Shown: positions 1-12,200 of the stretch, one piece after another
Numbering within the stretch: the first letter of the stretch is position 1
Layout of the letters: every line of letters begins with the position of its first letter
From: Desmodesmus armatus
Lineage: Eukaryota; Chlorophyta; Chlorophyceae; Sphaeropleales; Scenedesmaceae
NCBI GenBank assembly: GCA_007449985.2
Contig: VIIQ02000208.1
Coordinates: forward strand, 105,086-169,085
DNA: 64,000 nt
Direction: 5' to 3'
Notes under the pieces: model-generated
What the model was told of the DNA's origin: nothing
Databases searched by the model: none
The model's input: only the letters and a program-made list of their open reading frames with translations
Program-made: the position numbers and the translations under genes

Positions 1-1
1 G

Positions 2-100
2 GTGGTTGATGCAGGGGAAAGTGGTTTGGTCTTCAGCCGGGGCCCTAAGGTGGATATGGGTGTGTTTGCCGGTGACGGGGCGTTTGCGGCGGCGCGGTAG
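2..100 (+). CDS. 3' end of an unidentified upstream gene (partial)
   Basis: An open frame enters from the left edge and runs 32 codons to TAG at 98-100. Its residues (including a GLVFSRGP stretch and a final Ala/Arg run) have a balanced composition unlike the T/G-rich sequence that follows. The window edge cuts off everything else, so no family can be named. Two TGTAA motifs at 831-835 and 839-843 would give a 3' UTR of about 740 bases, a length often seen in green algae. It could instead be a chance frame. Confidence 0.35.
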   Translation: MVDAGESGLVFSRGPKVDMGVFAGDGAFAAAR

Positions 101-1615
101 GGTGATGATATGGTGATGGTGCGTTTTGCAGGGCACCAACAACTGCAGTCGGGGGGTGGGTGGGTGTATGGTGGGGAAAATGAGGGTGACTGGTGCGCGG
201 GGGGGGGGGGGGGTGTCAAAATGCGGATGCGGTTGTTGTACAGAGCTGTATCAAAGTGGTTGATGGGTTGTCCTGGTTTGCTCAGGCCCTGCTGCGGCAG
301 GCGTTCACATGCAGCCTGCATGGTGGCAAGATTCACACTGCACGGTCCCCTCGCATGCTTTCAATTGGACTGTGTAGGGTTGTGCTGGAGCGGTGGATGT
401 TGTGCCGCGCCATGGCTGCTTTGCACTCCGCTGAGAGGGATTGGCTGAACTTTTGGTGGTGGATCGGACCTGCGGCTCTGTATGCTACACCTTTTTGTGG
501 TTGTTGCAGCTTGGTATGCGGGTGTTCTCTCTATGTCAGAGTTGGTCACACGATGCTGTTCAATCACAATGACAGTGCATGTGCACTCATGGAGTCTTCT
601 TACTCACTGCACCCTCTATGTCAGCGTGTCAGCATGTCGAAATGGATGTCAGCATGGCTCTTCATGTGTGTCTTTCCACAGCTGCTATGCAGCAGAAGGT
701 TGTTGCAATGGTTCTGGGCAGGGAAAGGGCTGTTCTCATGTGGCAGCAGTCGTGCATACAAGCCTTGCGCAAGCCTTGCCTGCGTGATTGTACTGTCAGG
801 CATGTGAGATCGTGCATGGATTGTTATTCATGTAAATGTGTAAGCTGACCTTTACAGACCAGTGGCATTTGCACATCAAGAATTACCGCAGTGCTTCAGC
901 CTGCTGTCATGCGCGGTGTGCGGCAGTAAAGTCATAATATTGCCACAAGCTGCCGTGGATTGAATCCAGCTATCATTGATGCAAGCCTCCATCATCCTGC
1001 AATCATCCTGCAAGTGCAGCTCATTGTTGTACTCAGACGCGCCGACCACATGGATAGAACATGTCACGTACAGTACTAGTAGGTATTTGAAGATGGCACG
1101 AGCCTGAGAAGCTACTCAAGAACAGCAGCTCCCTGTCACCGTGCCAGTACATGTACATATCTACGTACACAATGTGTGCTGCTGATTGCATAAACGAACC
1201 GACTTGAGTGAATTATGGCATGTAAAGGGCCCTACAACAAGGACATCATATGGCATCATCATATGCATATGGTTTCCATGCATGCAAACCTTGGACTGAG
1301 CCTGCCATGACATCATGTCACATGCCTCACCTCCCACGTGACACGGAAGATTCTGAAACTGAACTGCACAGTTGATCAACACGCACCTTGGAGCCCTTGA
1401 GCTGAATCGGCGGATTTTGAATTCAACCCTAGTGCACATCAGCGCACCAGGCTAGCAATGACACGTATCAGTCTCGACAGGGGATCAGTGATTTCATGTT
1501 GCTTTCGAAGCACCGTCCAGCCTGACATGCTCTCCTGCTCAGCAGTGCTGCTGTAAACTGTCGGGCCAGCTCTCGTGACATGGCTAGATAAACACAGTGA
1601 TGGTCGCTTGAATCT
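101..1615. other. Intergenic region: likely 3' UTR then promoter
   Basis: No convincing coding exon was found on either strand. The first half is T/G-rich on the plus strand, with a G-run at 199-213 and TGTAA signals at 831 and 839. The second half is less biased and holds the likely upstream region of the antiporter gene. The short ORFs here have no recognisable motif. Confidence 0.4.
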
Positions 1616-1623
1616 ATAAATAC
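1616..1623 (+). promoter_or_regulatory. TATA-like box upstream of the antiporter gene
   Basis: The octamer TATAAATA matches a TATA consensus and is the only one near the proposed ATG at 1640. It lies only 17 bases before that ATG, closer than the usual TATA-to-start-site spacing. Either the mRNA begins at or after this ATG, or the box is fortuitous. Confidence 0.25.
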
Positions 1624-1639
1624 CCCTACGTCAGTTGAC

Positions 1640-4600
1640 ATGGGCTCATGGAGCTGCTGGTGGCGGGGCCCAGCATGCTGTGTTCTGTTGCTGTTGCTGC
1701 TGGAGGGGCCTGGGTTGGCAGTGGGCGCCTCGGCCCCTGCCCCTTCCAGCTCCGACGATGTATGTGATGGAGCCTCTTACACCAACAGAATCGACAACAA
1801 AGGTATACCACTCCGCCAGGGGCTGGACTGGCATATGCAGGGGTTGTAGCAGTTGCAGCACCGACAAAGTTGAGGCACCATCATGTACAGTCATGTGTAG
1901 AAGCACTCTATACCAGCACTGCGGCCTCTACTGGAAGGCAGAAAGTCCATTAGCTGATTCACCCTTACAGATAGCTCTGCTTGGGAACATGTACCCAACT
2001 GTGCATCCTGTTGCTGCGAGTTCTTCTGGCGACACTGCCGGCGTGTCTGTGCTGCTGCATCCCGCAGGATACTACAACTGGTGTCTTGTAAAGGGGACCT
2101 CGTATGATGTGGTGCTGTTTGGGGGCTTGGCGGTGGTGCTGGCATGCTTGCTGCAGGGCAAACTCAATACACTCATGGTCTTGGCAGCAGGTGGGTGCAT
2201 CCAGTAGTGCCCGTGTGTCTCGCATGGGGGCCTCAAAAGCAGAAGCAGCTGGATAGCTGCGCAGCTGGGTAGTGCCCGTGTGTCTCGCATGGGCCTCACA
2301 AGCAGAATCAGGTGGATAGCTGTGGAACCCAGCAGAAGAGCTGTTGCACAAATTGGTGCCAGCGTCACAAAGCCACGTCCTGCAGCTGGGATACCTGACG
2401 CTTTGGTCTGAGAAACCAGGTCGCCTAGTCACACAGCCGCAGACGAGATCCCCCCCCCCCCTCTCCCCGCGGGCAATGTTGCCGCCATAGCCTACTGCAG
2501 CCGCCAGCAGCACTGGCAGCAGGGTGAGGCCTACTGAGCACGGCAGCTGCCACACAGCCAGAACACACTTTTCGTACCAGTACTTGGGCTGGAAAGAGAG
2601 CAAGAAAGCTACGCCCCTGTATCAACGGGTGCGCTATGCTGTACGGGGGGGGGGGGGGGGACCTTGGCACTCTGCCACAGGATAGGATAAGCTTGACACG
2701 GCTGTGCTTCAACTTGTGAAAGCAGATGGAGCGTTCCTAACCCCTGCATGTCTCTGCGCTTCTGCTCATTCCACAGGTGCCATCCTCATGGCGATTGCCT
2801 GGCCAGTGAACCTGGGAGCGCTGGGCAACAGCTTGGCGATATGGCTTGGGATTTCCCCTTGGCAGCTGTTCTTCTATGTCTTCCTGCCGCCATTGCTGCT
2901 GGACGCAGCCGTGCGCATTGATTGGTACCTTTTCAAAAAGGTGAGAGATGGGTGGAGAATGGACGCAGCATGTGAGGCGAAGGATGGGTGCCAGCGCTGC
3001 TGATGTGAGTGGAGGACTTACAGACAGACTGTTAGAGCATCATTCGCTAGTCAGACATTGCATCTGGGAACGTCGAGTGAAGTCCAGGCAGCTGTGCGAG
3101 CAGTCTGCTGCACCACCAAGGTGCCAGCATTAGTGCATGCAAGGAACATTTTGGGTGAATCAAGTGATGGGCCTTTGGGGCACCCCCTGAACCCGTTGGT
3201 TGGCTGGCTAGTGCCTGGGACCTTGTCACCCATGCATGCACTGTACTGTACTTCACAAGTGGTGTACTGCTTTGAAAATATCACACTGGTTTCAACGAGG
3301 ACTCACATGCAGCTGCCTTGCCTGCCTGGCATTGTTCTTGCTGCTCTCCCTGCCCTTTCTCCCCGCTCCTGCAGAGTTTTGTGCAGTTTCACACGGGCAT
3401 CCTGGTTGTGGGTGCCACTTGTATCATAGCATGCAACATTACTTGTGCTTCAGCTCCTAGGCAGCTGTCGTCTCTGCCTGACATTGTTCTTGCTGCTCGC
3501 CCTGCCTCCTCCCTGCAGAGTTTTGTGCAGGTGTTCACGCTGGCGTTCCTGGTTGTGGGAGCCACCTGCATAGCCATGGTTCCCATCATGCTCTATATGC
3601 TGGACCTTCGGAAGTACGGGTGGGAGTGGATCCACGCCTGCATGTTTGGAGCCATGATCGCATCTACGGACGCAGTTGCCATCGTGTCTATCATGAAGAG
3701 CAGTGAGTGCCGTGCTTGACAGCATGCAGCCGCGGCAGCATGGGTGTGGGTCTTTTGCTGAGCGCAGTACGACAGGTGCAACGCTGAATGCAGCAGGCAC
3801 AATGCTGAGCGCAGCAAGGTCTTATCGGCTCATAGTTGTTTGATCAGCATATGTGTGGTAGGACGGCGTGGCATGCAGCAGAGGCCGCTGCTGCCTGAAG
3901 ACAACAGTGGTCCGTTCCATTGACTAAATCCTGTATACTTATGGTATGTGTCTTCGTGTGGCATTGGCTGCTCACACTGTCAGCACAGGGACCAACACGC
4001 AGCCATCAAACTGGCGTTCTTGCACAGCTGCGACATGCAAGTATGTAACCGTTTGTGCTCTTTGTGTCCCTACTCAACGCAGGTGGCGGTCCAAAGCGCC
4101 TGCGTGTGCTGCTGGAGGGCGAGTCCCTGCTGAACGATGCTTCAGGCCTGACGCTGTTTGAGGTGTTCTTCCACATTGTAAGTCCCAAGTCGCACCAGTT
4201 GCAAGTCACACACCTCTGCCTGCCGCGAGCACCCTGCCTGTCTCTGCGTACAGCAGTGTAGCCTGCTAGACTCCTTGCAACATGTTGGGTTTTGCTGTCG
4301 TCACCCCAACACCGCCGCTGAGCGCATGCGCATCGCTGTAGGAAAGCATACCTTTGGTCCAGTCCATGCAGGTGCCATGCATCACGCAGCTCCTGATGTG
4401 GTCTTGTCAACGTTGCTGTCATGGCTGATTGCAACAGCGCACTCATGCTGTCGTCTCCATGTTGTCTTCCTGCTGCAGCTGCAAGAGCAGTTTGCCCACC
4501 CAGAGCACAAGGAGCCTGTCGCAGTCATCGTTGGGCACGTTTTTCTCGCTGTGGTTCAGCTGAGTTTGAGTGAGTAGATTGGCTTTTTGCTTGATTGCTA

Positions 4601-7600
4601 GCCCAGTAATGCTTCCTCTGGGAGCCACCTCGAGTACTGTGTGCACGAGCGTGTTGTGTACCACAGCGTTGCGACATACACTGCTGTAGTGCTCTGGTCA
4701 AGCGTTTTCTGCATCCTTCGTCGCGTTTTCCTGTGTCATTGTGTGTGCAAGTGTGTAGGACTGGTCAGCCAAGGTATGCGCATGCGTCTGAATGCTGCAC
4801 ACAATTTTGACATCGCTGACAGCTGGCGCTGTGGTGTGTCGTGCTGCCCCTTGCTGCTGTGCCCTGTTGTGCAGTTGGGTTTGTCATGGGCATCGTGTTT
4901 GGTGTGCTGACACGCCTCTTCCTGCGCTACATGAGGTGTGTCGATGCATATGTTGCACGACAAGCATTTCTGCCAAAACCATATGAACTCAACACCATGG
5001 CACAGTTAAAGCACGTGAGCTGCATGCCTGTTGGTAGCTGTGCAGTGTTGGCAGCACATTCATGTCTGCAGCTGTCACTTTTAACTCGTGTCGCCGGGGG
5101 GAGTTGTACCGAGAACCTCACCGCCTCACGTAGGGACCATGCTTTGCCCCGCTTGGACGGCCGTGCAGACAGGCTGGTTGGGGTTGCTGGTGGCAACGTG
5201 CTGCAACCTCCTGCTGCCCTACTAGGCCGTCCCTGTTCGTAGGGTACCCGTGAAGCCATTGTCGTGTCGCCCAGGCTGTTCACCAAGTGTGTTATTGCAT
5301 CGACCTGCCGGGTTTGTGTGCAGGTATGCTGGAGCAGGTCATGATCAGGAGGTGGCCCTCACTTTGGGCATGGCTTACTTGGCCTACTGGGTCACAGGCA
5401 TACCCTGCAAGGGCTCAGGTGAGCTGTTGGGTGTGGGCAGGAGTGGTGTATGTGGAGATTACACAGGATGGGGATGGTGGTAGTCTAGCATGCTAGACAT
5501 GCACACCCCTGTGCGCCTGAAATTACATTTTTTGCCAGTGGTTCTCCATGGGCGTAGTGACCTAATCACTCAGGAGAGAGCTCAGGAGATATTCGGTGGG
5601 AGGTGGCCAAGTTCAGGTGCATACATCGCTAGCTAATTTGAGTGGTGGCACTGTGCAGCTCTCCAGGCACCTTACACACCAACCCCTTTTGAGTCGTCAG
5701 TGCGTCACGTGGCATGTGTGTTCTGCCCCTGTGTTGATGTACAGGTGTGGTGGCTGTCGCCATCATGGGGCTGTATGGTGCCTCGACCAACTGCTGGGAC
5801 ATGAGCACGGCGGCTCACCACACCTTTGACGGCTTCTGGGAGACGCTGGCCTTTGCGGTGAATGCACTAGTGTTCATGTGGTCTGGCGCCCACGTGGTCA
5901 ACTTCTTCATCAGGTGTGCAGCAGTGGTGCACAGCTGTTTTGAGCCGCTTCAATGTGTTGGATATGTGGTGCTAGGCCACCTGCTGGGTGCTCTCACTGC
6001 ATTGCACTGGGGATGTTTTCCAGGGCTGCTTATCTTCCAGCAATTCACTATCGGCAAGTTGAGCAGCAAAAAATCCACATACGCGATTCCGCGCGAACAT
6101 ACTGCCATGTTGCTGCTCGCAGGGCTTCTGAGGAGTTGCAAGCTCTGGGGCTGGAAAACGACCTGTCGACCACGCTGTGGATGACGCCCATCATATACAT
6201 CATCCTCATGCTGTTGCGTTACGCCTTGACAGCAGCGTTTCGCCCCCTGTTCATTTTGATCAGGGGCGATATCAACGCGAAGGAGTGTATCTTTGTGACG
6301 TTCGCTGGGTTGAGGGGCAGTGCGAGCTTGATCATGGGCTCCGCGGTCGTCACGCAGCAGTTTGCGATGTACGCGGGGACCCCTGAGACGTTTCCGGTAA
6401 GAGCTGTGACTCTCGCGATGTACGTTGCCATGAAACCACAGCAGCGGCAGCAGCAGCTGCCGCTGGTTTGCCTACGCATGTTGCCATCAGCAGCTCGTGC
6501 TGCACACACTGCTGACTTTGTGGTCAACACGCTTGGCCGATGGCCGATGGCGGCGGCACCATCAGCGGCGTCCATGAGCAGTGTCGAGGTTGCTTGGGAG
6601 CTGCTTGTTCAACCATATGTTGCCAGTCATATCATAGCGCCTTGATGCAGTGCTGAGGTCATTGTCTTGCTGTGGTGCACTCCCTCCCCCTGTCCTGCAG
6701 GTGGTCAAGTCAATGATGGTGTTCTGGACTGCCGGCTTTGTGCTGATGACATTGGGCATCAACGCACCCATGCTGCCCTTCATCCTGCGCATCACAGGCC
6801 TCTCAAAGGTAAGACATACAGCCCCTGCTGTTGCTGCTGATGCTGGCATGCAGTCAGGCTCTCCCTTTTTCGTGTACCTCTCGCCACAGCTTCTCACGTG
6901 GGGGACAGGAGGGGTGACAGCAAGCACACATGGAACATGCTGCTGCTGCTGCTGCTCTCCCCCGGTTATGCGTCTCTGGCCACTTCTAGAGCAGGTTATA
7001 TGTGCCGCTCAAAGAGAGGTAGCAAGCACAAATCCCACGTGTGGCTTTCTACTGGTGTTTCTTGCGTGGCCATAGGCGCTAACAGAACTGCGTGCATGTG
7101 CAGGCGTGTTTGCGCCAAATGCACATGCGCAATGATTCATCCGTGCGGCGCACTTGCTTGTTCTTCAACTCTTGCTGATCTTCACATCAACCCGGCAATA
7201 TGCGCGGTGTGTTGTTTGCCAGAAAAGCAGCTGGGGCGGTCATTGAGCTAGTCGTGGTTTGTGCTATGTATCATCTGTGCTATGTGCCGTGTGTTGATCA
7301 CAGGTACCAGAGAAGCAGTTGGAGCGGCGGCGGCGCGCTGTGGACGCCCTGGCTGACCATAGCCGCGTGGTGCTGGAGCAGCTGAGGGACGCTGAGGACG
7401 AACTGCTGGCAGGTGAGCGGATACAGTGGCGGCAGGTCTGGTTATGTAATCTCGGGGCTTATCGGGTACCGGAATTGACGTACTTGTGCGGGTGATCTCA
7501 ATCGCCCACTCGAATGCGAAGAGGAAGGGTGCTAATATATGTGAAAGCCCCCATGAGCAGATCTGCTCGCTGGCCAGTGCCGGGGAAGAGGGTTAACCTC

Positions 7601-9183
7601 CTGCAATATTGGTATTGGTATTGGTAATCCAAAAGCGCCGCAGCATCTTGGTGCCACTGTGCTGCCATTTCCCCTGTTCTGGGGACTTCGATGTGTTGGT
7701 GGTGGTCTTTCAGCCGAGTTGTTTGGGTGAAGCACGCTGATCGGAGTAAAGACGCTCTAGCACAGGGCGGTCAGAGATACGGTGGCAGTCTGCCACACAG
7801 CATGCTCAGCTGGCTTGATCAGCCGGCATATGTCGACAATGTGGTGGTTGAAGTTGCCGAGGTACGATGCAATGCAGGGTGTCTCAGTGCAGGTCTTTGT
7901 GCCTTTCACAAGTGACGCGTGTACTTCTGACATGCAGGTGTTGACTGGGGCCAAGTGGCAGCCTTCGTAGACCACGGCAGGAAGTACAGCGCATTCACTG
8001 GCGTCACCACACCTGCAGGCCCCATAAAGCGCCTCATGCTGCGCCTCTGGGCCTGCGCATGCTGCTGCTGCCCATGCCTACTACCATGGATCACCGGCAG
8101 TAGCGCTGCTGCCGCCACTGCTGCCGCCGCACAGCAGCAGCAGCAGCTTGAGCTGGCTGGCAAAGGGGACATTTCAAAGGACCCTGATCAAGGCCCTGGG
8201 CACGATCCTTCCAGCAATGGCCACAGCAATGGTAAGGGCCATGGGCGTAGGCACAAGCATAGGAGCCGCAGGCCCCATGGCAGTGCAGCAGACGGCATGC
8301 AGCAGGGGTTGAAGGCGGGGCCGCCAGTAGTCGTTGCTGCTGCTGCTGGTGACGGTGTGGCAGCTGCGGCACTGCCGCAGCTGCTGATGTCATCCTGTAG
8401 TGAGGGGGATGGGGCACGTTCTAATGGTGATGCTGCTGTCTCAGCGACGGGAGCAGCAGCCACTGTGGGTGCAACAGCAATGCCGAACGGCAGCATGTCT
8501 GGAGGAAGCAGTGGGCGTCCGGCCAGGGGGACGGCAGCAGCGCGGCTTACTGGGGACTCCCAGGGGCAGCTGTGGGGCTCTGGGAAGGAGGACAACACGG
8601 AAGCAGAGCAGGCCGGGAGCAGCAGCAGCAGCAGCAGCAGTGACGCCGACGAGGTGCTGCCTGGCGTGCAGCAGCAGCAGCAGCAGTGGGTGCCACAGCA
8701 GCAATTACGTGGCAGGAGTCGGCTTGGCAATGGTGGCAGCTCATTCAGGCATCAGTGCTTGCGCAGGCGGGAGGCACAGATGCGGCACGTGAGTGGCACT
8801 GTCAGCGACTCGGAAGGCAGTAGCAGCAGCAGCAGCGGCAGCAGCGATGACGACGCCAGCAGCACCAGTGGGCATAGCATGGTCAGCAGGTATGACAGCA
8901 ACCTTATCAATGACGTGCTGCCGTTCCTGCAAGCGCACGAGGTGGATGTCATGCAGCAGGAGTGCCCCTTCCTGCTAGATTCAGCCATGCAGCAGCAGCA
9001 GCGGGTGGCTGCTGCTGCTGCAGGCACGGCAGCAGCTGCGAACAGCAGCGGATGGCCCCAGCAGCAGCAGCAGCAGCAGCAGCCAGCTGGTGGGCAGCAC
9101 GTGCTGCCTGTGGCGCACCAACTGCCGCAGCAGCAGCAGTACAAAGGCGTCAGGGGCCTCTACGAAAGGTGGATGAAGCCCCA

Positions 9184-9228
<45 letters not shown>

Positions 9229-12200
9229 TGCCCTGGGCGACAGCAGCTTGGCTGGTAGTGCAGCTGGGGTGGAGCTGCAGCGGGCCAGCAACAGTGCCAG
9301 TGCCAGCAACAGGCTTCAGCAGCAGCAGCAGGGCACGTCAAGAGGCTCTCCAACACAATCAGCAGCAGCAGCAGTTCCCCCGCAGGTTACATTTGACAAC
9401 AGGTCGGGTTCCAACTTGGCGCAGCCATCGCTGTCTGCGTATGCAGCTGCCTCAGCCTCCCGCAGCAACAATTTAGCCCCGGATCTCTCAGCAGCCGGCA
9501 GCAGCGGCAGGCCCATGGTGCCAAGCCGAGGCACGAGCCGCAGCCTGGCAAGCCGCAGCGCTGCTCCTGCCTTGATATACGGCGGGATGGGCAGCTACTC
9601 TGGGGCAGCGGGGGCAGCAGCAGCAGCAGCAGGCAGCGCAGCTGGGTCTGGGTTTGACCCCATAGCAGCAGCGGGGTCACCGCAGCCTGGGCACCGCCGC
9701 AAAGGGTCTGAGGGGGCTGGTTTGGGGTCGCTGCAGGAGCAGGGGCAGGTTGCTCAGCAGCAGCAGCCGCCACGGCCGCTGTCGGTGACAGCAGCAGGCG
9801 CTGGGGCAGCGGCAGCAGCGCCGACGAGCGCAGGGTCGTGGGGTCTTGCAGGCAGCTGGGTGGCGACACAGCAGCAGGAGCCTGCGTCGGCCGTAGCAGC
9901 AGCAGCTGCTGTCGGGTCTTTGCGCAGCAGCTCTGCAGTGGGACCGGCGGCCGGGGGTCTGGCTGGTGGGGCGCGGGGGCTGCAGACGGGGACGGAGAAG
10001 GCGCTTGGGCGGCGGTCGGGTATGTATGGCCAGGGCCGGAGTCTGGGCACACGGTCGACCACTCTTGCCGACAGGTGGGTAGGAGCGGGAGGCAACTTGG
10101 GTTTGAACCTGGCGGGAGATTGGGAACCCTTTGAATAGCTCTGCAGCGGGGCGGCGGCTGGGGGTAATGCTGGTGGGGCGCGGGGGCTGCAGACGGGGAC
10201 GGAGAAAGCGCTCGGGCGGCGGTCGGGTATGTATGGCCAGGGTCGGAACCTTGGGACGCGGTCGACCACTCTGGCAGACAGGTGGGTAGGGGCGGGAGGC
10301 AACTTGGGTTCGAACCTGGCGGGAGATTGGGAACCCTTTGAATAGCTCTGCAGCGGGGCCGGGGGCTGGGGGTCCTGCTGGCGGGGCGCGGGGGCTGCAG
10401 ACGGGGACGGAGAAGGCGCTTGGGGGGCGATCGGGTTGATGTATGGCCAGGGTCGGAGTCTGGGCACACGGTCGACCACTCTGGCAGACAGGTGGGTAGG
10501 GGCGGGTGGTTATCATTCTTGATGCTGGCGAATGGTTGCACCCCCTGGATGCCTCTGTTGGTGCCCAAGTGTTGCAGCAGCCACAAGCACCCACTCGGAT
10601 GCCTGATATATTATGTGCAGCTGCATGGGGGTGCTTCTTCACTGCATGCTTTTGTAAATGTAATGTTGCCTTTCAATTATGCATGCTCCCTGAGGTGGTG
10701 ACTGTCAAGTTGAGGGGTGCCACGCACATGGGATGCCATGACTCATTATTAGGGAACGCAGTCTGATCAGCCAGTGTGCTGCATCTGTGCTGCAGGTATG
10801 GCGGCAGTCTGTCTAGCTGTATGGGGGTGCTTCTCCACTACAAGCTTCATGTACACAACTACTAGCCTTTGACTTGTGCATGTGCCCCGTGGCAGGCCTG
10901 ACGGTACCTTCGCACCTGGAACTTGTGTGTGTACAAGTAGAGACGCGTCAGTGTGATGTCTGATCAGCCAATGTGCTGCATCTGTGCTGCAGGTATGGTG
11001 GCAACAGCACTGAGCTGTTCACTCCCTTCCAGCCATAATAACTGCCGTTCCTCTCCTCACCAATCGTTCCACCTGCCGTTCAGCAACCGCTCCACCTGCC
11101 GTGCACTCCCTTCAAGTCATTCCACCTTCCAATGTGCTGCATCTGCGCTGCAGGTATGGCGGCAGCAGCACTGAGCCGTTCACTCCCTTCCAGCCATTCC
11201 ACCTGCCAGAGGCTGAAGTGGCTGAAGGTGCACCACTGACGCGGCACAGCAGGGGCATCGCCGCTCAGCCAGATGCACAGGTAAACAGGCGGCGTGCGTA
11301 TATGTATGTATGTTGTTAACCTGTTTCTATGCTGATGAGAAGTAGCATGCGTGTGTTATGTGTTTTTGGAAGGGGGTACGGTTTAGGGTTTGGCCAGGGG
11401 GTATAAGCCTGCTGACACAACCATCAGCATTTGGTGCTGCGCCGCTTTTGCTGTTCATCCGTGCATGTGTTGTTCGTGGATACACAACGCATGGCATGCA
11501 CATCAGCAAGTGCATTCTGGCCTGAAGTTAGCATCGCTCTGCTTTCTCTTCCTTTTTTTCTGATCTCACAGGGTGCAGGCAGGTCGTTGCGCAGGGCAAG
11601 CAGCGAAAGCGAGCGCCGCCCCGATCGCGCCGAAAGCTGGGACGCAGCCGCCGTAGCTGTCGACATGGTCTCCCTCGAGCGCAACACCAGCAGCAAGACG
11701 CTGGGCGCCGCGACCTCCTCCCTCGCCGGTTCCGCAGCTGCCGCCGGCACCAGCGCTGCCCCCGGGTTCCCTACGCGCCCCGGTTCTGGCCACAACAGAG
11801 CGGGGTCTAGGGGTCTTGCCTCCCGTAGTGTTGGTCTCTCAGGGGCGTACGCACCCCCACCTGGGGGTATGGATATTCCCGGGGGCTCACAGCTTCCAGA
11901 GAGGCAAAGCTACCGTCCACAGGGCCACAGGTCCAGTATGGACGGCAGGAGCCTGGCCACCCGCAGCAACAACCCACACCTGCCCGCAGTCGTGGCCATC
12001 GCTCCCAGCCTCTCTACGATCTCTACTGGCCTGGCCGCGTATAATAAGGGTAGTACAACAGCAGGGGGTGCAGATGGCAGCTTCAGGCAGCCGCCGGGTT
12101 TGCCCTGGGGCAATGCCGGAAAGGCGGAGCGCAGCCTAGCGGCGTCATCCGTCCCTGTGGCGGGGATAGTTGCGGCGGCTGCGGCAGCGGCAGCGACGGC

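Larger units (their letters stand above)
1640..7412 (+). other. SOS1: Exon map of the antiporter membrane domain (exons 1-12)
   Basis: Exons are 1640-1802, 2068-2190, 2777-2940, 3519-3702, 4083-4177, 4479-4569, 4875-4935, 5324-5418, 5745-5913, 6123-6396, 6701-6808 and 7304-7412. Every junction is GT-AG and the phase carried out of each exon fits the next one. Hydrophobic helices are evident in exons 2-4, 6-7, 9, 10 and 11. Exon 4 carries STDAVAIV, exon 5 EGESLLND and exon 10 GLRG, in the order expected for CPA1 antiporters. Exon 12 encodes a charged helix (QLERRRR...EQLRDAEDELL) just after the last membrane segment. Exon 1 to exon 2 is the weakest join. Confidence 0.82.

Noticed and set aside
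8600..9300. CAG runs as possible CRISPR-like or other repeat arrays
   Set aside because: Simple triplet coding runs without spacer structure.
10309..10325. GGTTCGAACC resembling a tRNA B box
   Set aside because: No tRNA stems around it; it is part of the 207-base donor repeat, and the first copy differs (GGTTTGAACC).
8188..10642. Long minus-strand frames of up to 399 codons opposite antiporter exon 13
   Set aside because: Shadows of the CAG/GCN-rich plus-strand exon; Pro/Leu/Cys composition is the reverse complement of poly-Q/A/S.
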